From assembly GCA_021772095.1 (NCBI GenBank), contig JADYXR010000174.1, positions 62,001 through 126,000 on the forward strand: a DNA stretch of 64,000 bases. The letters are read 5' to 3'. Below the pieces are notes generated by a model, which saw only the letters and a program-made list of their open reading frames with translations, had not been told where the DNA came from and did not search any database. Every line of letters begins with the position of its first letter. Within the stretch, counting starts at the first letter, position 1. The stretch is from Candidatus Obscuribacter sp. GTDB lineage: Bacteria; Cyanobacteriota; Vampirovibrionia; Obscuribacterales; Obscuribacteraceae. A program made the position numbers and the translations under genes. This document shows, piece by piece, positions 1-9,114 of the stretch.

Positions 1-690
1 GATGGTTCCGCCATGACCTACGGAAAACCAAATGCGAAGAGCCCCTTCAAGACATTCGTCCTTCGAGATATCACAGGGCATGAAATCGCCCATGGTGTCA
101 CTGAATTCGAAGCAAAAACTGTTTATCGCAACCAACCTGGAGCACTAAACGAACACTACTCCGATGTGTTCGGCGCGCTGGTCGATCAAAGAGCGCTGGG
201 CCATAGTGCAAAAGAAGCAAGCTGGCTGGTCGGCGACGGTATCTGGAAGGAAGGCGTCAACGGTCGCGCGCTGCGTGACATGAAAAATCCAGGCACCGCA
301 TACAATGACAAAATTGTCGGCAAAGATCCGCAGCCGGCTCACATGAATGAGTTCATCAAAACCAGAAGCGACAATGGTGGCGTTCACCTCAACTCCGGAA
401 TTCCGAATAAAGCCTTCGCCGATTTCGCACAAGCCGTGGGTGGAAACGCATACGATATCCCTGGAAAAATCTGGTACGAAGCACGCGCCAAAGCCGGTGC
501 CACTCCTAGCTTCGCTCAATTTGCCTTCGAGACTGTTGAAGCAGCCAAACGTTTAGGCTACACCGAACAAGTACCGATGCTGCAAAAAGCATGGGACGGC
601 GTCGGCGTTAAGCCATCGAAAACTGATACCGGCGTTAAGGAAGTTCCGATTCTTGTCGGGCAAACACCGGATCGCGTTTTTCCTAAATAA
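1..690 (+). CDS. M4 (thermolysin-like) zinc metallopeptidase, 5' end outside window
   Basis: Neutral endopeptidase using one catalytic zinc. The frame is open through base 1, so the N-terminal part lies outside the window and the ATG at 13 is internal. M4 signatures visible: zinc-binding HEIAH at 79-93; GALNEHYSDVFG, whose Glu is the expected third zinc ligand; and DNGGVHLNSGI, whose His matches the transition-state His231 of thermolysin. About 230 residues remain, with no extra C-terminal domain, which fits a short protealysin-like member. The signal or pro-region cannot be judged. A strong bidirectional hairpin follows at 767. The family call is secure; the substrate is unknown. Confidence 0.93.
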   Translation, partial: DGSAMTYGKPNAKSPFKTFVLRDITGHEIAHGVTEFEAKTVYRNQPGALNEHYSDVFGALVDQRALGHSAKEASWLVGDGIWKEGVNGRALRDMKNPGTAYNDKIVGKDPQPAHMNEFIKTRSDNGGVHLNSGIPNKAFADFAQAVGGNAYDIPGKIWYEARAKAGATPSFAQFAFETVEAAKRLGYTEQVPMLQKAWDGVGVKPSKTDTGVKEVPILVGQTPDRVFPK

Positions 691-766
691 CGTGGGTTCA
701 AGTCAGCTGAAGCAGAGTATTGAGTCTAAAAAAGTTAAACTCTCGAATGGGTTTCGCGTTCAATAG

Positions 767-809
767 AAAAAAACACCACGAGTGGAATCACCATTGGTGG
801 TGTTTTTTT
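767..809. terminator. Bidirectional intrinsic terminator
   Basis: AAACACCAC (771-779) pairs perfectly with GTGGTGTTT (797-805). The stem is flanked by an A-run on the left and a T-run of eight on the right, so it can act on both strands. It lies between two convergent genes: the M4 peptidase ending at 690 and the DUF2239 gene ending at 818. Confidence 0.88.
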
Positions 810-817
810 TGCTCGCT

Positions 818-1432
818 TTAGTTTCCAAACAAATCCTTAGCCAGCTTTTGTGTATGTGATTTCACATCCGTGGGCCAAGTTGCCATCGCCGATTCGAAGT
901 TTTTCGCATCGAGTGCGAACAATGCTCTGGTTGCTGGTTCAAAACCTGGTTCATTGCCTGCCATCGCAGACATAAATCGATAAGCGATTTCTTGTTTCTT
1001 CTTGAGCGAGTTGCCGTCGGCATTTTCTTTTCGGGCGCTATCGATCAATTTTCTAAGAGTTACCGAGGCACCGCCTGGCTGCACGTTCAACCAGTCCCAA
1101 TGTCGAGGCAACAAAGTGACCTCTCGTGCCACCACTCCAAGTTTCGGCCGACCCGGCTTTTGCTTCTGGTCGGAACCATCGGCATCTGCAGTTTGTTCAA
1201 TCGAATCTGTATATTCTTTTTGACCGTGCCGAATTCTATCGGCAACCGCATCAGCCGTTCCGCGAAAGTCAATTTCGACCAGTTGGCTGTCCTCGTCGAA
1301 AATAAGAAGTGGTTCTGTAGGACCACTATCGGCAGCCGTTTTAGACGCTAACGCTACATCCAGCAGCTCGCCTTCTGCGATCAACTTTGGTCCAACAAAG
1401 CTCACGCAGTGTCTGTTTCGAAGCATTATCAT
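818..1432 (-). CDS. DUF2239 family protein
   Basis: A 204-residue cytosolic protein of unknown function. The diagnostic block is around residues 92-130: GRPKLGVVAREVTLLPRHW followed by a QPGGASVTLRKL segment, the strongly conserved core of DUF2239. The N-terminal half resembles a small beta-rich domain (FVGPKLIAEG, LLIFDEDSQLVEIDFRG). No membrane segment or signal peptide is seen. The start at 1432 has AAGGA nine bases upstream; an alternative ATG lies two codons in. The gene sits behind two identical palindromic operators (1467-1512), so it is probably repressed by a dimeric regulator, which is not encoded next to it in this window. What it does when induced is not known. Confidence 0.88.
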   Translation of the reverse strand: MIMLRNRHCVSFVGPKLIAEGELLDVALASKTAADSGPTEPLLIFDEDSQLVEIDFRGTADAVADRIRHGQKEYTDSIEQTADADGSDQKQKPGRPKLGVVAREVTLLPRHWDWLNVQPGGASVTLRKLIDSARKENADGNSLKKKQEIAYRFMSAMAGNEPGFEPATRALFALDAKNFESAMATWPTDVKSHTQKLAKDLFGN

Positions 1433-1466
1433 GGTTCTGTATCCTTGTACCCTATAAACGTTTTTG

Positions 1467-1512
1467 TTTTACCCGGGTAAAAATATCATATCACAGTTTT
1501 ACCCGGGTAAAA
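1467..1512 (-). promoter_or_regulatory. Twin perfect palindromic operators around a promoter
   Basis: The 16-bp perfect palindrome TTTTACCCGGGTAAAA occurs at 1467-1482 and again at 1497-1512. Centre-to-centre spacing is 30 bp, about three helical turns, so two bound dimers would lie on the same DNA face. On the minus strand a -10-like TATGAT (1485-1490) lies in the spacer between them, placing the start site inside the proximal copy. This is the geometry of repression of the DUF2239 gene. The regulator family cannot be named from the motif. The divergent 1694 gene is about 180 bp away and may share the control region. Confidence 0.82.
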
Positions 1513-1693
1513 CCATAGCGCTCGAACAGCTCTGGAATTCGGAAATAGGTACACTTTAGCCACAACCAAACGCAATAATTGTCTCGATCGCCAACGAGCT
1601 CTCGGAGCATCGGTCGCGCGGTCCCCCTAACCTAGCCGTTAGATTCATAAACCTGATAGAAGTCCGCTCCCGAATTACCAGGAGTCCACTTCT

Positions 1694-4600
1694 ATGACTG
1701 AAAAAGGTTTGGCGAAAGCCGCTCATGACTTCACGTTCAACTTTAATCCCGTTGACGATGATGATTTTTCCGTTCGTCTTAGTAGAGAGGCCAATAGCCA
1801 CCCATCAGCAGCAAACACTGATCAGCAGCCGACTTCGCCTGATAGCACTCGGCTGCCAATCGAAAACAAAACGATTGATGCTAATAACATCACGCGACCG
1901 GTCACCACTGAGATGCCACCAGCCGGTCAGAAATCTTTTGAACCGGACACTAAGCGAGTGGCAGGTGAAAAGCCTGGCGGTGACGGCGGCTCCAAGAAGA
2001 TCGAACCGAAAAAAGGCGGACAGAACTTAGAACTGCCCGACATTTATCTTGAAATAGATAACGCGATTGACCGAGCTACAAATAAGAATCCGAAAGCTGC
2101 CAAAATTCCCGTCAATCATTTATTTGATGGCGCCAAAGGAACAAACCATCCAGAACGTGCTGGTGCTGCCAAAGGTCGTGATACCGCTCCTGGTGCCGTC
2201 AAAGTTGCTGACGTTCCACCAGGAGGCAAGAAAGTTGATTTGCCGACGGTCGCGGATAAGGTCAGACCGAAGGTTAGCGAAGGCGACGGAAAGGTACTCG
2301 TCAATGGCGTGGCCGCTGATAGCACCGCGGCAGAACGGCATCTTAAAACTGTAGTCACCAAAGACGGAACTTTTGTTCGCGACGAAAAAAATCGCGTGGT
2401 CTCATCCGAGTCGCCCGATGGAAAGGTTAAGCGTTCCTTTGAATATGGAGACGCCAAAGACCCGAACAAAACCACCACTGTTGTTGAAAATGGCACCACT
2501 TACAAATATCTGAGTCCGGTAACGTTCTCCCAGAGCGGCGAAACCGTTAAGAAGGACGGACTCGAGATGGCCAGCTGGACCATCTACGATTCCAATAAAA
2601 ATTTAGCAGGCAACTGGTATGGCAGTCGCGGTGTTTCGCCAGAAGGCGTTTATACCGAATATGATGATCGCAAAACTAAACTCAAATTCGAAGATGGTGC
2701 CGGCAATGAACTCACCAGGGAGCAGGCCGATAGCCGCAACAAAGATGGAATTTGGCCGTCCAAAGTGAACATCAGTCGTCCTGATGGCAGCACCGTCGAA
2801 GCCGATCTCAAAGGCAACGTGGTCGAGTCTCTTAAGGAGAAACGCACAGAAGACGGCAAAGAAAAGTCGATCACCTGGAACAAAACGGGCGACAACTGGA
2901 CTTCCGATGAGAGCCCCGCCCGCAAGAGAACTGCTCTGGCGCTTAAGGCAAACGGAGAACTTTCATACACCGAAAGTGATGGCACGCAAAAACTCGAGTC
3001 GAAAAACAGTGAGTTAATTGTCACCAAAAATGGCGTCAAAAATAGTTTCGATCGATATGGAGAGCGGGTTAAGGTCGACACCGAGGATGGTGTTCGAGAT
3101 CTGAAATACACCAAAGACGCTAAAGGCGCGGCGACGCTTTCAGAAATCACCACAAAGACTGGTGATACTAAAACAGTTTGGACCAGAAAAGGAAACACCG
3201 ATGAATGGACGTCGGGCGATAAGAGCGAAACCAGAAAAGATCTGAAGGTACTCGCTGACGGTTCTTTGCAGTTTCACGGCAAAGATGGCAAGCGTGTCAA
3301 AGAAACCACCAGTCTGGAACTGATTAACTACAACGCTAAGGATCTTCCTGAATTGGTGACATTCCCGAGTGGAGCGCAGCGCAAGTTTACCTATGACGCG
3401 CAGGGTCTGAACAAATTCGTAGATCATATTCCTACCAAAGATGGTGGCAAGCACGATCTGACCTGGGAGCGCGATAAAGATGGATCTTTCGTCTCCAAGC
3501 GCGAGAACGACAAAACTTATCGCCGCGAAAGTGTTTCTGTCACTGACGACGCTGATGTCAAATATGTCAGCACCGAAGATAGAAAACCTCACGAAGCAAA
3601 AGTTCGTGACATTGATCGCATCGCTCGCGGTGAGTTCATTCTCAGTTCTGAATCAATAGTAGAAGCCCGAGATCGGCTTGTTGACGCAGTTAAGACCTCC
3701 GGACTAAATCCAGAAAGGTTCAACAAATGGGTCAAAGAATTCGAAGAGAATGCCACCAAAAACAAAGTCTCGCCCGAACGAGTCGTTAAGACAATGAATA
3801 ACTTGAGCGACATTTTGACGACGAAAGAGAAAAGCCCGCACTTCGATAAAGAGCAGTTAAAATCAATTGCCGAAACCGGAATGCACAATATCACCAAATA
3901 CCTCGAGATCGACCAGGGCAGCCACCCGACCTGCAACGTTACTTCAGTCGAAGTGGTGGCAGGTCGGCAATACCCTGATGAATACACTCGATTGTTGAAA
4001 GAAGTGGCACTGACCGGTAGTTGGACAACTTTTGATGGCAAGAAAGCTACTCCGCCAACCGGCTACAAAGGCACCGACCCTGATGGCAAAGCTCAAATTT
4101 ATAACTCTCTGAAACCTGGAAAGGATGAGCAGAAATACGATGTCTCCAAGCCGGATTCCGGAGATCGAAACATCGCCAGTCAAGTCGTTCAGATGACCCT
4201 CATCAACGCGATGTACGAACTCGGCCACATGAATAAAGTTGATGACAAAGGCAAAGTGCTCAACGATCAGTCGGCAGCAAGATATGTCATGGGTCCAAAT
4301 CGTTTGGAAGTTGAGCGCTCACCAAATGGGCAAACAATTTCAACCACAGACATTGGCGAAGACTTGTTGATGAAGGATGGAAAGCCAGTTCTCGGTAAAG
4401 ATGGAAAACCAACAAGAGGAGGTCCCGACTTTGTACAAAATCACGTAATCAAGTCAGCCGAACTTTTCTTTGGTGAAAAACCCGCGTACATCGAGTCGAC
4501 TGGATGGTTCGATAATCCGCAAACTGGCCGAAAAGAATTCAAAAACGATTTGCCGACCAAAGATAAATTGATGGAATGGAAAAACAATGGACGAATGCCG

Positions 4601-4879
4601 GTTCTCACGCCGACGATGGGAGGCGCTCATTCTCAGACTATTCACGATGCATGGGAAGATCCGGCATCCGGAAAAGTTTGGGTTCTGCTCGACAATCAGC
4701 ATGGTGAGCCGGAAGTGAAAGGCAGTAAGCGGAAGAGCGGCGAAGGCGACGGCGATGGTTGGATCACTCTAGATGAGTTGCATAAGACTATCAAAACGAG
4801 CGATCAGGGGCCTGGCTTAGGTCAGCCAATCATGCCGACTGTTCACAAATACAGCCATCCGTCGAAGGTCGGAAAGTAA
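1694..4879 (+). CDS. Large RHS-like repeat protein with C-terminal papain-like cysteine peptidase domain
   Basis: A 1061-residue hydrophilic protein with no Sec signal. Start: ATG with AGGAG at 1680. Residues ~1-190 are Lys/Pro-rich and probably disordered. Residues ~200-630 are degenerate YD/RHS-like strands, seen as recurring DGT, DGK and SPDG-type turns with charged beta strands. Residues ~640-720 are helical and charged. The C-terminal ~330 residues look like a papain-fold peptidase: HPTCNVTSVE with candidate Cys747, GGAHSQTIHD with candidate His979, and LLDNQHG with Asp1000/Asn1001. Near the end, EGDGDGWITLDE (1017-1028) fits a 12-residue EF-hand-like calcium loop. Domain order (repeat shell, then catalytic tip) recalls polymorphic toxins or effectors, but no adjacent immunity gene is recognisable. 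Function is inferred only. Confidence 0.8.
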   Translation: MTEKGLAKAAHDFTFNFNPVDDDDFSVRLSREANSHPSAANTDQQPTSPDSTRLPIENKTIDANNITRPVTTEMPPAGQKSFEPDTKRVAGEKPGGDGGSKKIEPKKGGQNLELPDIYLEIDNAIDRATNKNPKAAKIPVNHLFDGAKGTNHPERAGAAKGRDTAPGAVKVADVPPGGKKVDLPTVADKVRPKVSEGDGKVLVNGVAADSTAAERHLKTVVTKDGTFVRDEKNRVVSSESPDGKVKRSFEYGDAKDPNKTTTVVENGTTYKYLSPVTFSQSGETVKKDGLEMASWTIYDSNKNLAGNWYGSRGVSPEGVYTEYDDRKTKLKFEDGAGNELTREQADSRNKDGIWPSKVNISRPDGSTVEADLKGNVVESLKEKRTEDGKEKSITWNKTGDNWTSDESPARKRTALALKANGELSYTESDGTQKLESKNSELIVTKNGVKNSFDRYGERVKVDTEDGVRDLKYTKDAKGAATLSEITTKTGDTKTVWTRKGNTDEWTSGDKSETRKDLKVLADGSLQFHGKDGKRVKETTSLELINYNAKDLPELVTFPSGAQRKFTYDAQGLNKFVDHIPTKDGGKHDLTWERDKDGSFVSKRENDKTYRRESVSVTDDADVKYVSTEDRKPHEAKVRDIDRIARGEFILSSESIVEARDRLVDAVKTSGLNPERFNKWVKEFEENATKNKVSPERVVKTMNNLSDILTTKEKSPHFDKEQLKSIAETGMHNITKYLEIDQGSHPTCNVTSVEVVAGRQYPDEYTRLLKEVALTGSWTTFDGKKATPPTGYKGTDPDGKAQIYNSLKPGKDEQKYDVSKPDSGDRNIASQVVQMTLINAMYELGHMNKVDDKGKVLNDQSAARYVMGPNRLEVERSPNGQTISTTDIGEDLLMKDGKPVLGKDGKPTRGGPDFVQNHVIKSAELFFGEKPAYIESTGWFDNPQTGRKEFKNDLPTKDKLMEWKNNGRMPVLTPTMGGAHSQTIHDAWEDPASGKVWVLLDNQHGEPEVKGSKRKSGEGDGDGWITLDELHKTIKTSDQGPGLGQPIMPTVHKYSHPSKVGK

Positions 4880-4901
4880 GCAATAGTTGCCGAACTGGGA
4901 C

Positions 4902-4940
4902 GTTGGTCGAGTTGCGCATGGCGGCTCGGCCAACTTTTTT
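4902..4940 (+). terminator. Intrinsic terminator of the 1694 gene
   Basis: GTTGGTCGAG (4902-4911) pairs with CTCGGCCAAC (4925-4934), one G-U pair, followed directly by six T residues. Confidence 0.85.
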
Positions 4941-5030
4941 CTGCGAAAGGAACTTCTTAAAGCATAATCGTGCTGAACACAATTGTTTCAGGGCAACTAT
5001 GCGCCCAACTATTTACGTTTGCCTCAGCCG

Positions 5031-5270
5031 TTACATCAAGTTTGAAAACTTGTCGCCTTTGTCTCTAACGTTTTTAGGTTGACCTTGAACTTCATCGAAT
5101 ACGACATCGACACCATCGAGGTCTTCGATACTCGTTTCTTTTGTATGAGCCAGTCGACTCGACAACTGGTTGTCTGGAATCTGCATCTTGACGACTTTGC
5201 CCTTTGCATTCGTGAATTCGACCTGCACGCTCTTCGCCTTAATAACGATTAATTTCCCTGTAGTAGCCAT
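5031..5270 (-). CDS. Small hypothetical basic protein (79 aa)
   Basis: I do not recognise this protein. The chosen ATG at 5270 gives a compact sequence starting MATTGKLIVIKAKSV, with alternating beta-type segments (VQVEFTNAKGKVVKM) and a charged C-terminal half. A longer version starting from TTG at 5306 would add 12 residues rich in Cys/Gly and seems less likely. No clear ribosome-binding site is visible for either start. It has no membrane segment. It lies downstream of the kinase on the same strand, with a gap of about 200 bp, so an operon is possible but not shown. Confidence 0.55.
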   Translation of the reverse strand: MATTGKLIVIKAKSVQVEFTNAKGKVVKMQIPDNQLSSRLAHTKETSIEDLDGVDVVFDEVQGQPKNVRDKGDKFSNLM

Positions 5271-5467
5271 ATTCTTGAACCCACCGCATAGCGAACCCTT
5301 ACACAAATGACAATGCTATCACTGCGATTGAACGTATTGGTTCATCGCACTGGTTGTTATTAAGAACATCTCTGAGCTTCGGTTGCATGCGCGTAATTGA
5401 AGTAATCACGTCGACTTTTGCAAGTGAACTCGGAAGCGGTCTATAAAGCGATATAGCTAAGGTTTCT

Positions 5468-7432
5468 CTACAAATCCGGCAAAGTCTCAATCAACCGTTC
5501 TTCGTCCGACACCGGGTTGCCATAAGTGACTTTGCGAAGAGTGGGAACGCTCTTCTTCAGCGCTTCCACACCGTCCGGGGTCACTTTTGTTTTCAACAAA
5601 TTCATCTCGATCAGATGTTTGCACCCATGCAATTTTTCGAGACCTTCGTCATTCACATTGGTTTTGTGCAGGTCCAGTGAAATCAAACTGGGCAGCTCGG
5701 CAATGCGCTGTACTTGTTCCACCGTAACTTTCGACGCTTCGATACCGAAGACACCACAACGCTTGGCGGATTTTAAATCGGCGAAGCAATCAGCTGTGAA
5801 ATTGCATGTATTGAATTGCAGCGCACCCAAGTAAGGGATAGTCGCAATAAGTCGAATATCTTCGCGCGTAAAGCTGCCGAGGGCAATCTTGAGACCCCGC
5901 ACGGTGACTAGTTTTGAAAGTGGCTGCCCCAGATTTTTATATTCATTGCCAACGTCCAGATCCAACGATTGTAATTGCAATGGTGGCATTCGCTCGAGAA
6001 AACCGGGCTCAAGTTTATCATTGATAATTCGTAAATGCCTTAGCGTCTTCATGTTCAAGATTGAGTCCTGAAGCCCGTTGGTCAATTCCGTATGTCTTAA
6101 GATCAGCATTTCGATCGGATGCGCAAGTAATGATGCCGCAGCTTTATCGCTTAGTTTTAAGCGTTCAAGCTGAAACGCTTTCTTGCCCGCATGAGGTTGT
6201 ATTTCCTTCTCCACCTCTTCATCAGTGAGTTCACCAGATAGTAGACAGATGGGAAATGGAATACCCTGCACTTCTATTTCCGTTGCCCCTTTGGGATAGT
6301 CTGTTTCACCTGCAGCGGCAATCTCCAACCGATCGTTTACCTCCGGTTTTGCGACCTCGGTAGCCATTACAGACAATTCCTTAGTATCGAGCTCTTGCTT
6401 GATTTCTGGTGCCGGACCCAATCGGATAAAAGCCACTGCCAGTAGTATCACGATAGTTACAGCACCAGTTGCTAAAAGCACTCGTGAACCGCCTTGAAAA
6501 AGCCATTCGAATTTTTTCACCTTCCCGAGCAAAAAGGAGCCGGATGAATAAACTCCTGACGCCAGAAGTCCAAGGGATGACATTTTCTTCTCCGTCAAGG
6601 CATCCTTGACACGATTCAACTCGGCGATTAATTGATCCATGTTTTGGAATCGATCATCAGGATTTTTCTTGATGCATTTGCGTATAAATTCTTCGACCTC
6701 TTCTTCGTATTCTTTTCCGCTCACCTGACTTAACGTCGGCGCTAATCTGTTGATTTGAGCCATCATCGTGTGAAATGGAGTGTCGCCGACGAATGGTGGT
6801 TGAGCAACCATCATTTCAAAGAAGGTGCATCCCAAGCTATAGATATCAGAACGCACATCGGACTCTTTTCCGTACACAGCCTCAGGACTCATGTATGCCG
6901 GCGAACCCATTGAAGAGCCGATCGTCGTGAGGTGGTGATCTTGTTCTGCCATTTTTGCCAGACCGAAGTCAACGAGTTTTACCGAATCTTCTTTTGTACG
7001 AACTTCCGCAAGCATGACATTGCTGGGTTTGATGTCTCGATGCAAAACATTGTTCATGTGCGCAAATCGCAGACCACGACAAATTTTTTCAAAAATCGGC
7101 AGCATATCAAAAAATGTTTGCACACCGCGTTTTTCGATCAAGCTAGCCAGGCTGTCACCTTTGAGATAATCCATCACCAGAAATAATTGACCGTTGTCAG
7201 CTTGACCGAAATCAAATGCGGTCATGATATTCGGATGACTAAGCGCGCCGAGCGCTTTTGCCTCTGTATGAAAGCGTTTAATTACAAGATCGGGAGTGTT
7301 TGGAAATAGAACTTTGATAGCGACTGCTTTATCAAGTTTCAAATCATGCCCGCGAAAAACTTGACCCATGCCGCCCTGTCCGAGCTTCTTTTCGATGCGA
7401 TAGCGCTGATCGAGTATGTCGCCCTCGCGCAT
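5468..7432 (-). CDS. Membrane Ser/Thr protein kinase with extracytoplasmic leucine-rich region
   Basis: A PknB-type (Hanks) kinase of 654 residues that phosphorylates Ser/Thr in target proteins. The cytosolic kinase domain (about 10-275) has every key motif: GQGGMG loop (18-23), lysine K40 in VAIK, HRDIKPSN (131-138), DFG (155-157) and a PAYMSPE activation-segment end. One transmembrane helix follows at about 318-337 (VLLATGAVTIVILLAVAF). The rest would lie outside the membrane and holds five or more degenerate leucine-rich repeats (LISLDLHKTNVNDEGLEKL is the clearest). The kinase should be active; the outer part is a likely ligand or protein-binding sensor. It is divergent from the RND operon across a 433-bp gap. 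Confidence 0.93.
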   Translation of the reverse strand: MREGDILDQRYRIEKKLGQGGMGQVFRGHDLKLDKAVAIKVLFPNTPDLVIKRFHTEAKALGALSHPNIMTAFDFGQADNGQLFLVMDYLKGDSLASLIEKRGVQTFFDMLPIFEKICRGLRFAHMNNVLHRDIKPSNVMLAEVRTKEDSVKLVDFGLAKMAEQDHHLTTIGSSMGSPAYMSPEAVYGKESDVRSDIYSLGCTFFEMMVAQPPFVGDTPFHTMMAQINRLAPTLSQVSGKEYEEEVEEFIRKCIKKNPDDRFQNMDQLIAELNRVKDALTEKKMSSLGLLASGVYSSGSFLLGKVKKFEWLFQGGSRVLLATGAVTIVILLAVAFIRLGPAPEIKQELDTKELSVMATEVAKPEVNDRLEIAAAGETDYPKGATEIEVQGIPFPICLLSGELTDEEVEKEIQPHAGKKAFQLERLKLSDKAAASLLAHPIEMLILRHTELTNGLQDSILNMKTLRHLRIINDKLEPGFLERMPPLQLQSLDLDVGNEYKNLGQPLSKLVTVRGLKIALGSFTREDIRLIATIPYLGALQFNTCNFTADCFADLKSAKRCGVFGIEASKVTVEQVQRIAELPSLISLDLHKTNVNDEGLEKLHGCKHLIEMNLLKTKVTPDGVEALKKSVPTLRKVTYGNPVSDEERLIETLPDL

Positions 7433-7865
7433 GATGCGAGTTTCTCCTTATTGCTCGACGCGACCTGGGTCTTGCGTCCTTTGCCGACGTGTTTCCAACT
7501 GCCGTCTGGTTCAATTATGCCTTTTCGTTCAGGCTAAAAACAATTGTTTATAACAATAAGCCAAGCAGTTTCAGCAAATTGAACAGAATTGAATGTGCTT
7601 CAACCTGAGATTCATGGACTTCATGGGAAAGAAATAATCCCAATTAAACGTACTCATGATTCAAAGATTTAAATTGGTTTGATCCGCTCCGTCGCCGCCG
7701 TCCAGGCATCGACGAGCGCACGCTTCCAACGATCGACTGTCTGTTCAGGTTTTTGTGTTGAATCGACTACATCTAAAATCGCAGCCTGAACTGTTTACAC
7801 GGCGATCAGTACGCATAGATCGAAGGTATACTTTTAGATGCGGGCTTCTAGAAGAGGCGCCGATT
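7433..7865. other. Divergent intergenic region between kinase and efflux operon
   Basis: This must hold the promoters of the kinase (minus strand) and the efflux operon (plus strand). An inverted repeat with AACAATTGTT lies near 7540-7550, close to the kinase start. On the minus strand a frame of about 41 codons is open down to a stop at 7669-7671 and reads like a protein C-terminus (DRWKRALVDAWTAATERIKP). It has no start and may be a gene relic. No strong operator was found. Confidence 0.4.
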
Positions 7866-9095
7866 ATGGCATCCTTAAAAAAACTCCAAAATTTATTTTT
7901 ATCGATCTGGGTGCTGCTCAGTGTCTCCACACTTCAAGGTTGTGCGCCTTCCGCGCAACCGATGGCGCCTCCTGCTGCGCCGGCAATGCCGGTGGAACTC
8001 GGCACCGCCAGAGAACAAATTCTCGATGACGCATCAACATTTGTCGCGACATTGAAGTCGCGAAAATCTGTAAATCTCAAGCCGCAGATCGAAGGTCGCG
8101 TGCTTGAAATTCGCGTAAAGAGCGGTGATGCCGTTTCAAATGGACAAGCGCTGATGGTTCTCGATAAGAGTAAGCAAGAAGCGTTGGTCAACAATTCAGA
8201 AGCAGAAATCGAATCTGCAATTGCTGATGAAACCAATGCCCATGCCATGTTGAAGTCTCTGAAAGCGACGCGACTTTCGAAGGTCGGCAATCTCGACTTT
8301 GCTTCGATGCAATTTAAAAGATATAAAACACTCAACGCCGATGGTGCTGTTTCTTCAGAAAGTGCTGATGAAAAACGAAACAACTTGACGATCACGCAGG
8401 CAGAACTCGGCGCGGTGGATGCTCAGATCTCCGCACAGGAAGCGCAGATCTCCAGAGCGCAAAAGCAGATCAAAGTTGCACGCGCGGAGAAGCAAGAGCA
8501 GGTCGAGCAACTAAAATATTTTACCGTCAAGGCTCCCTTTGCTGGATTGATTGGTGATGTTCCTGTGAGAATCGGAGATTTCGTAACCACCGAGACGACG
8601 TTGACTACTGTCGATCAAACCAGACCGCTGGAAGTTTATCTGAACATTCCTACTTCTGAATCGCAGAAACTAACAATTGGTCTGGTGGCTGATATCGTCG
8701 ATGATACTGGCAAGTCGATCGAAGCCGGCAAGATTTCATTCATATCGAGTCAGGTAGATCCCACTCAGCAAACGGTTCTCACCAAAGCCGATCTTCCTAA
8801 CGTCGCTGCTCGACTACGTTCTGGTCAAACAGTTAACTGTCGAGTGGTATGGGGACGAACGACCGCAGTGACGATTCCGGTAACCTCAGTCAGTCGGTTT
8901 AGCGGACAAGATTTTGTTTATGTCGCGAAAAAAGGCACCGATGGAAAAATGGTGGCATCGCAACGCGCTGTAAAACTTGGGCCGATCAAGGGCAATGAGT
9001 ACAGAGTAATTTCGGGTGTAAAACCAGGCGAGCAGATCGTCACCTCAGGAATCCAAAACCTGGCGGATGGCGTGCCGATCCAACCATCGTCTTAA
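7866..9095 (+). CDS. RND efflux periplasmic adaptor (membrane fusion lipoprotein)
   Basis: An AcrA/MexA-type adaptor linking the inner-membrane RND pump to an outer-membrane channel. The ATG at 7866 is chosen because it gives a lipoprotein signal, MASLKKLQNLFLSIW followed by lipobox LQGC; upstream starts would bury it. Then come a lipoyl/barrel-sandwich half (RVLEIRVKSGDAVSNGQAL), an alpha-helical hairpin (about 100-200, rich in Ala, Glu and Gln), the second lipoyl half (FTVKAPFAGLIGDV) and beta-barrel and membrane-proximal domains. Length (409 aa) is normal. It is followed after 19 bp by the permease, forming an operon. No TolC-like channel is encoded nearby, so a distant one must serve. Confidence 0.94.
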   Translation: MASLKKLQNLFLSIWVLLSVSTLQGCAPSAQPMAPPAAPAMPVELGTAREQILDDASTFVATLKSRKSVNLKPQIEGRVLEIRVKSGDAVSNGQALMVLDKSKQEALVNNSEAEIESAIADETNAHAMLKSLKATRLSKVGNLDFASMQFKRYKTLNADGAVSSESADEKRNNLTITQAELGAVDAQISAQEAQISRAQKQIKVARAEKQEQVEQLKYFTVKAPFAGLIGDVPVRIGDFVTTETTLTTVDQTRPLEVYLNIPTSESQKLTIGLVADIVDDTGKSIEAGKISFISSQVDPTQQTVLTKADLPNVAARLRSGQTVNCRVVWGRTTAVTIPVTSVSRFSGQDFVYVAKKGTDGKMVASQRAVKLGPIKGNEYRVISGVKPGEQIVTSGIQNLADGVPIQPSS

Positions 9096-9114
9096 TGCGC
9101 GCCGAGGAACATTA

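Noticed and set aside
5299-5490. 63-codon minus-strand frame next to the kinase end
   Set aside because: It overlaps the kinase C-terminus in another frame, and has no ribosome-binding site or protein-like composition.
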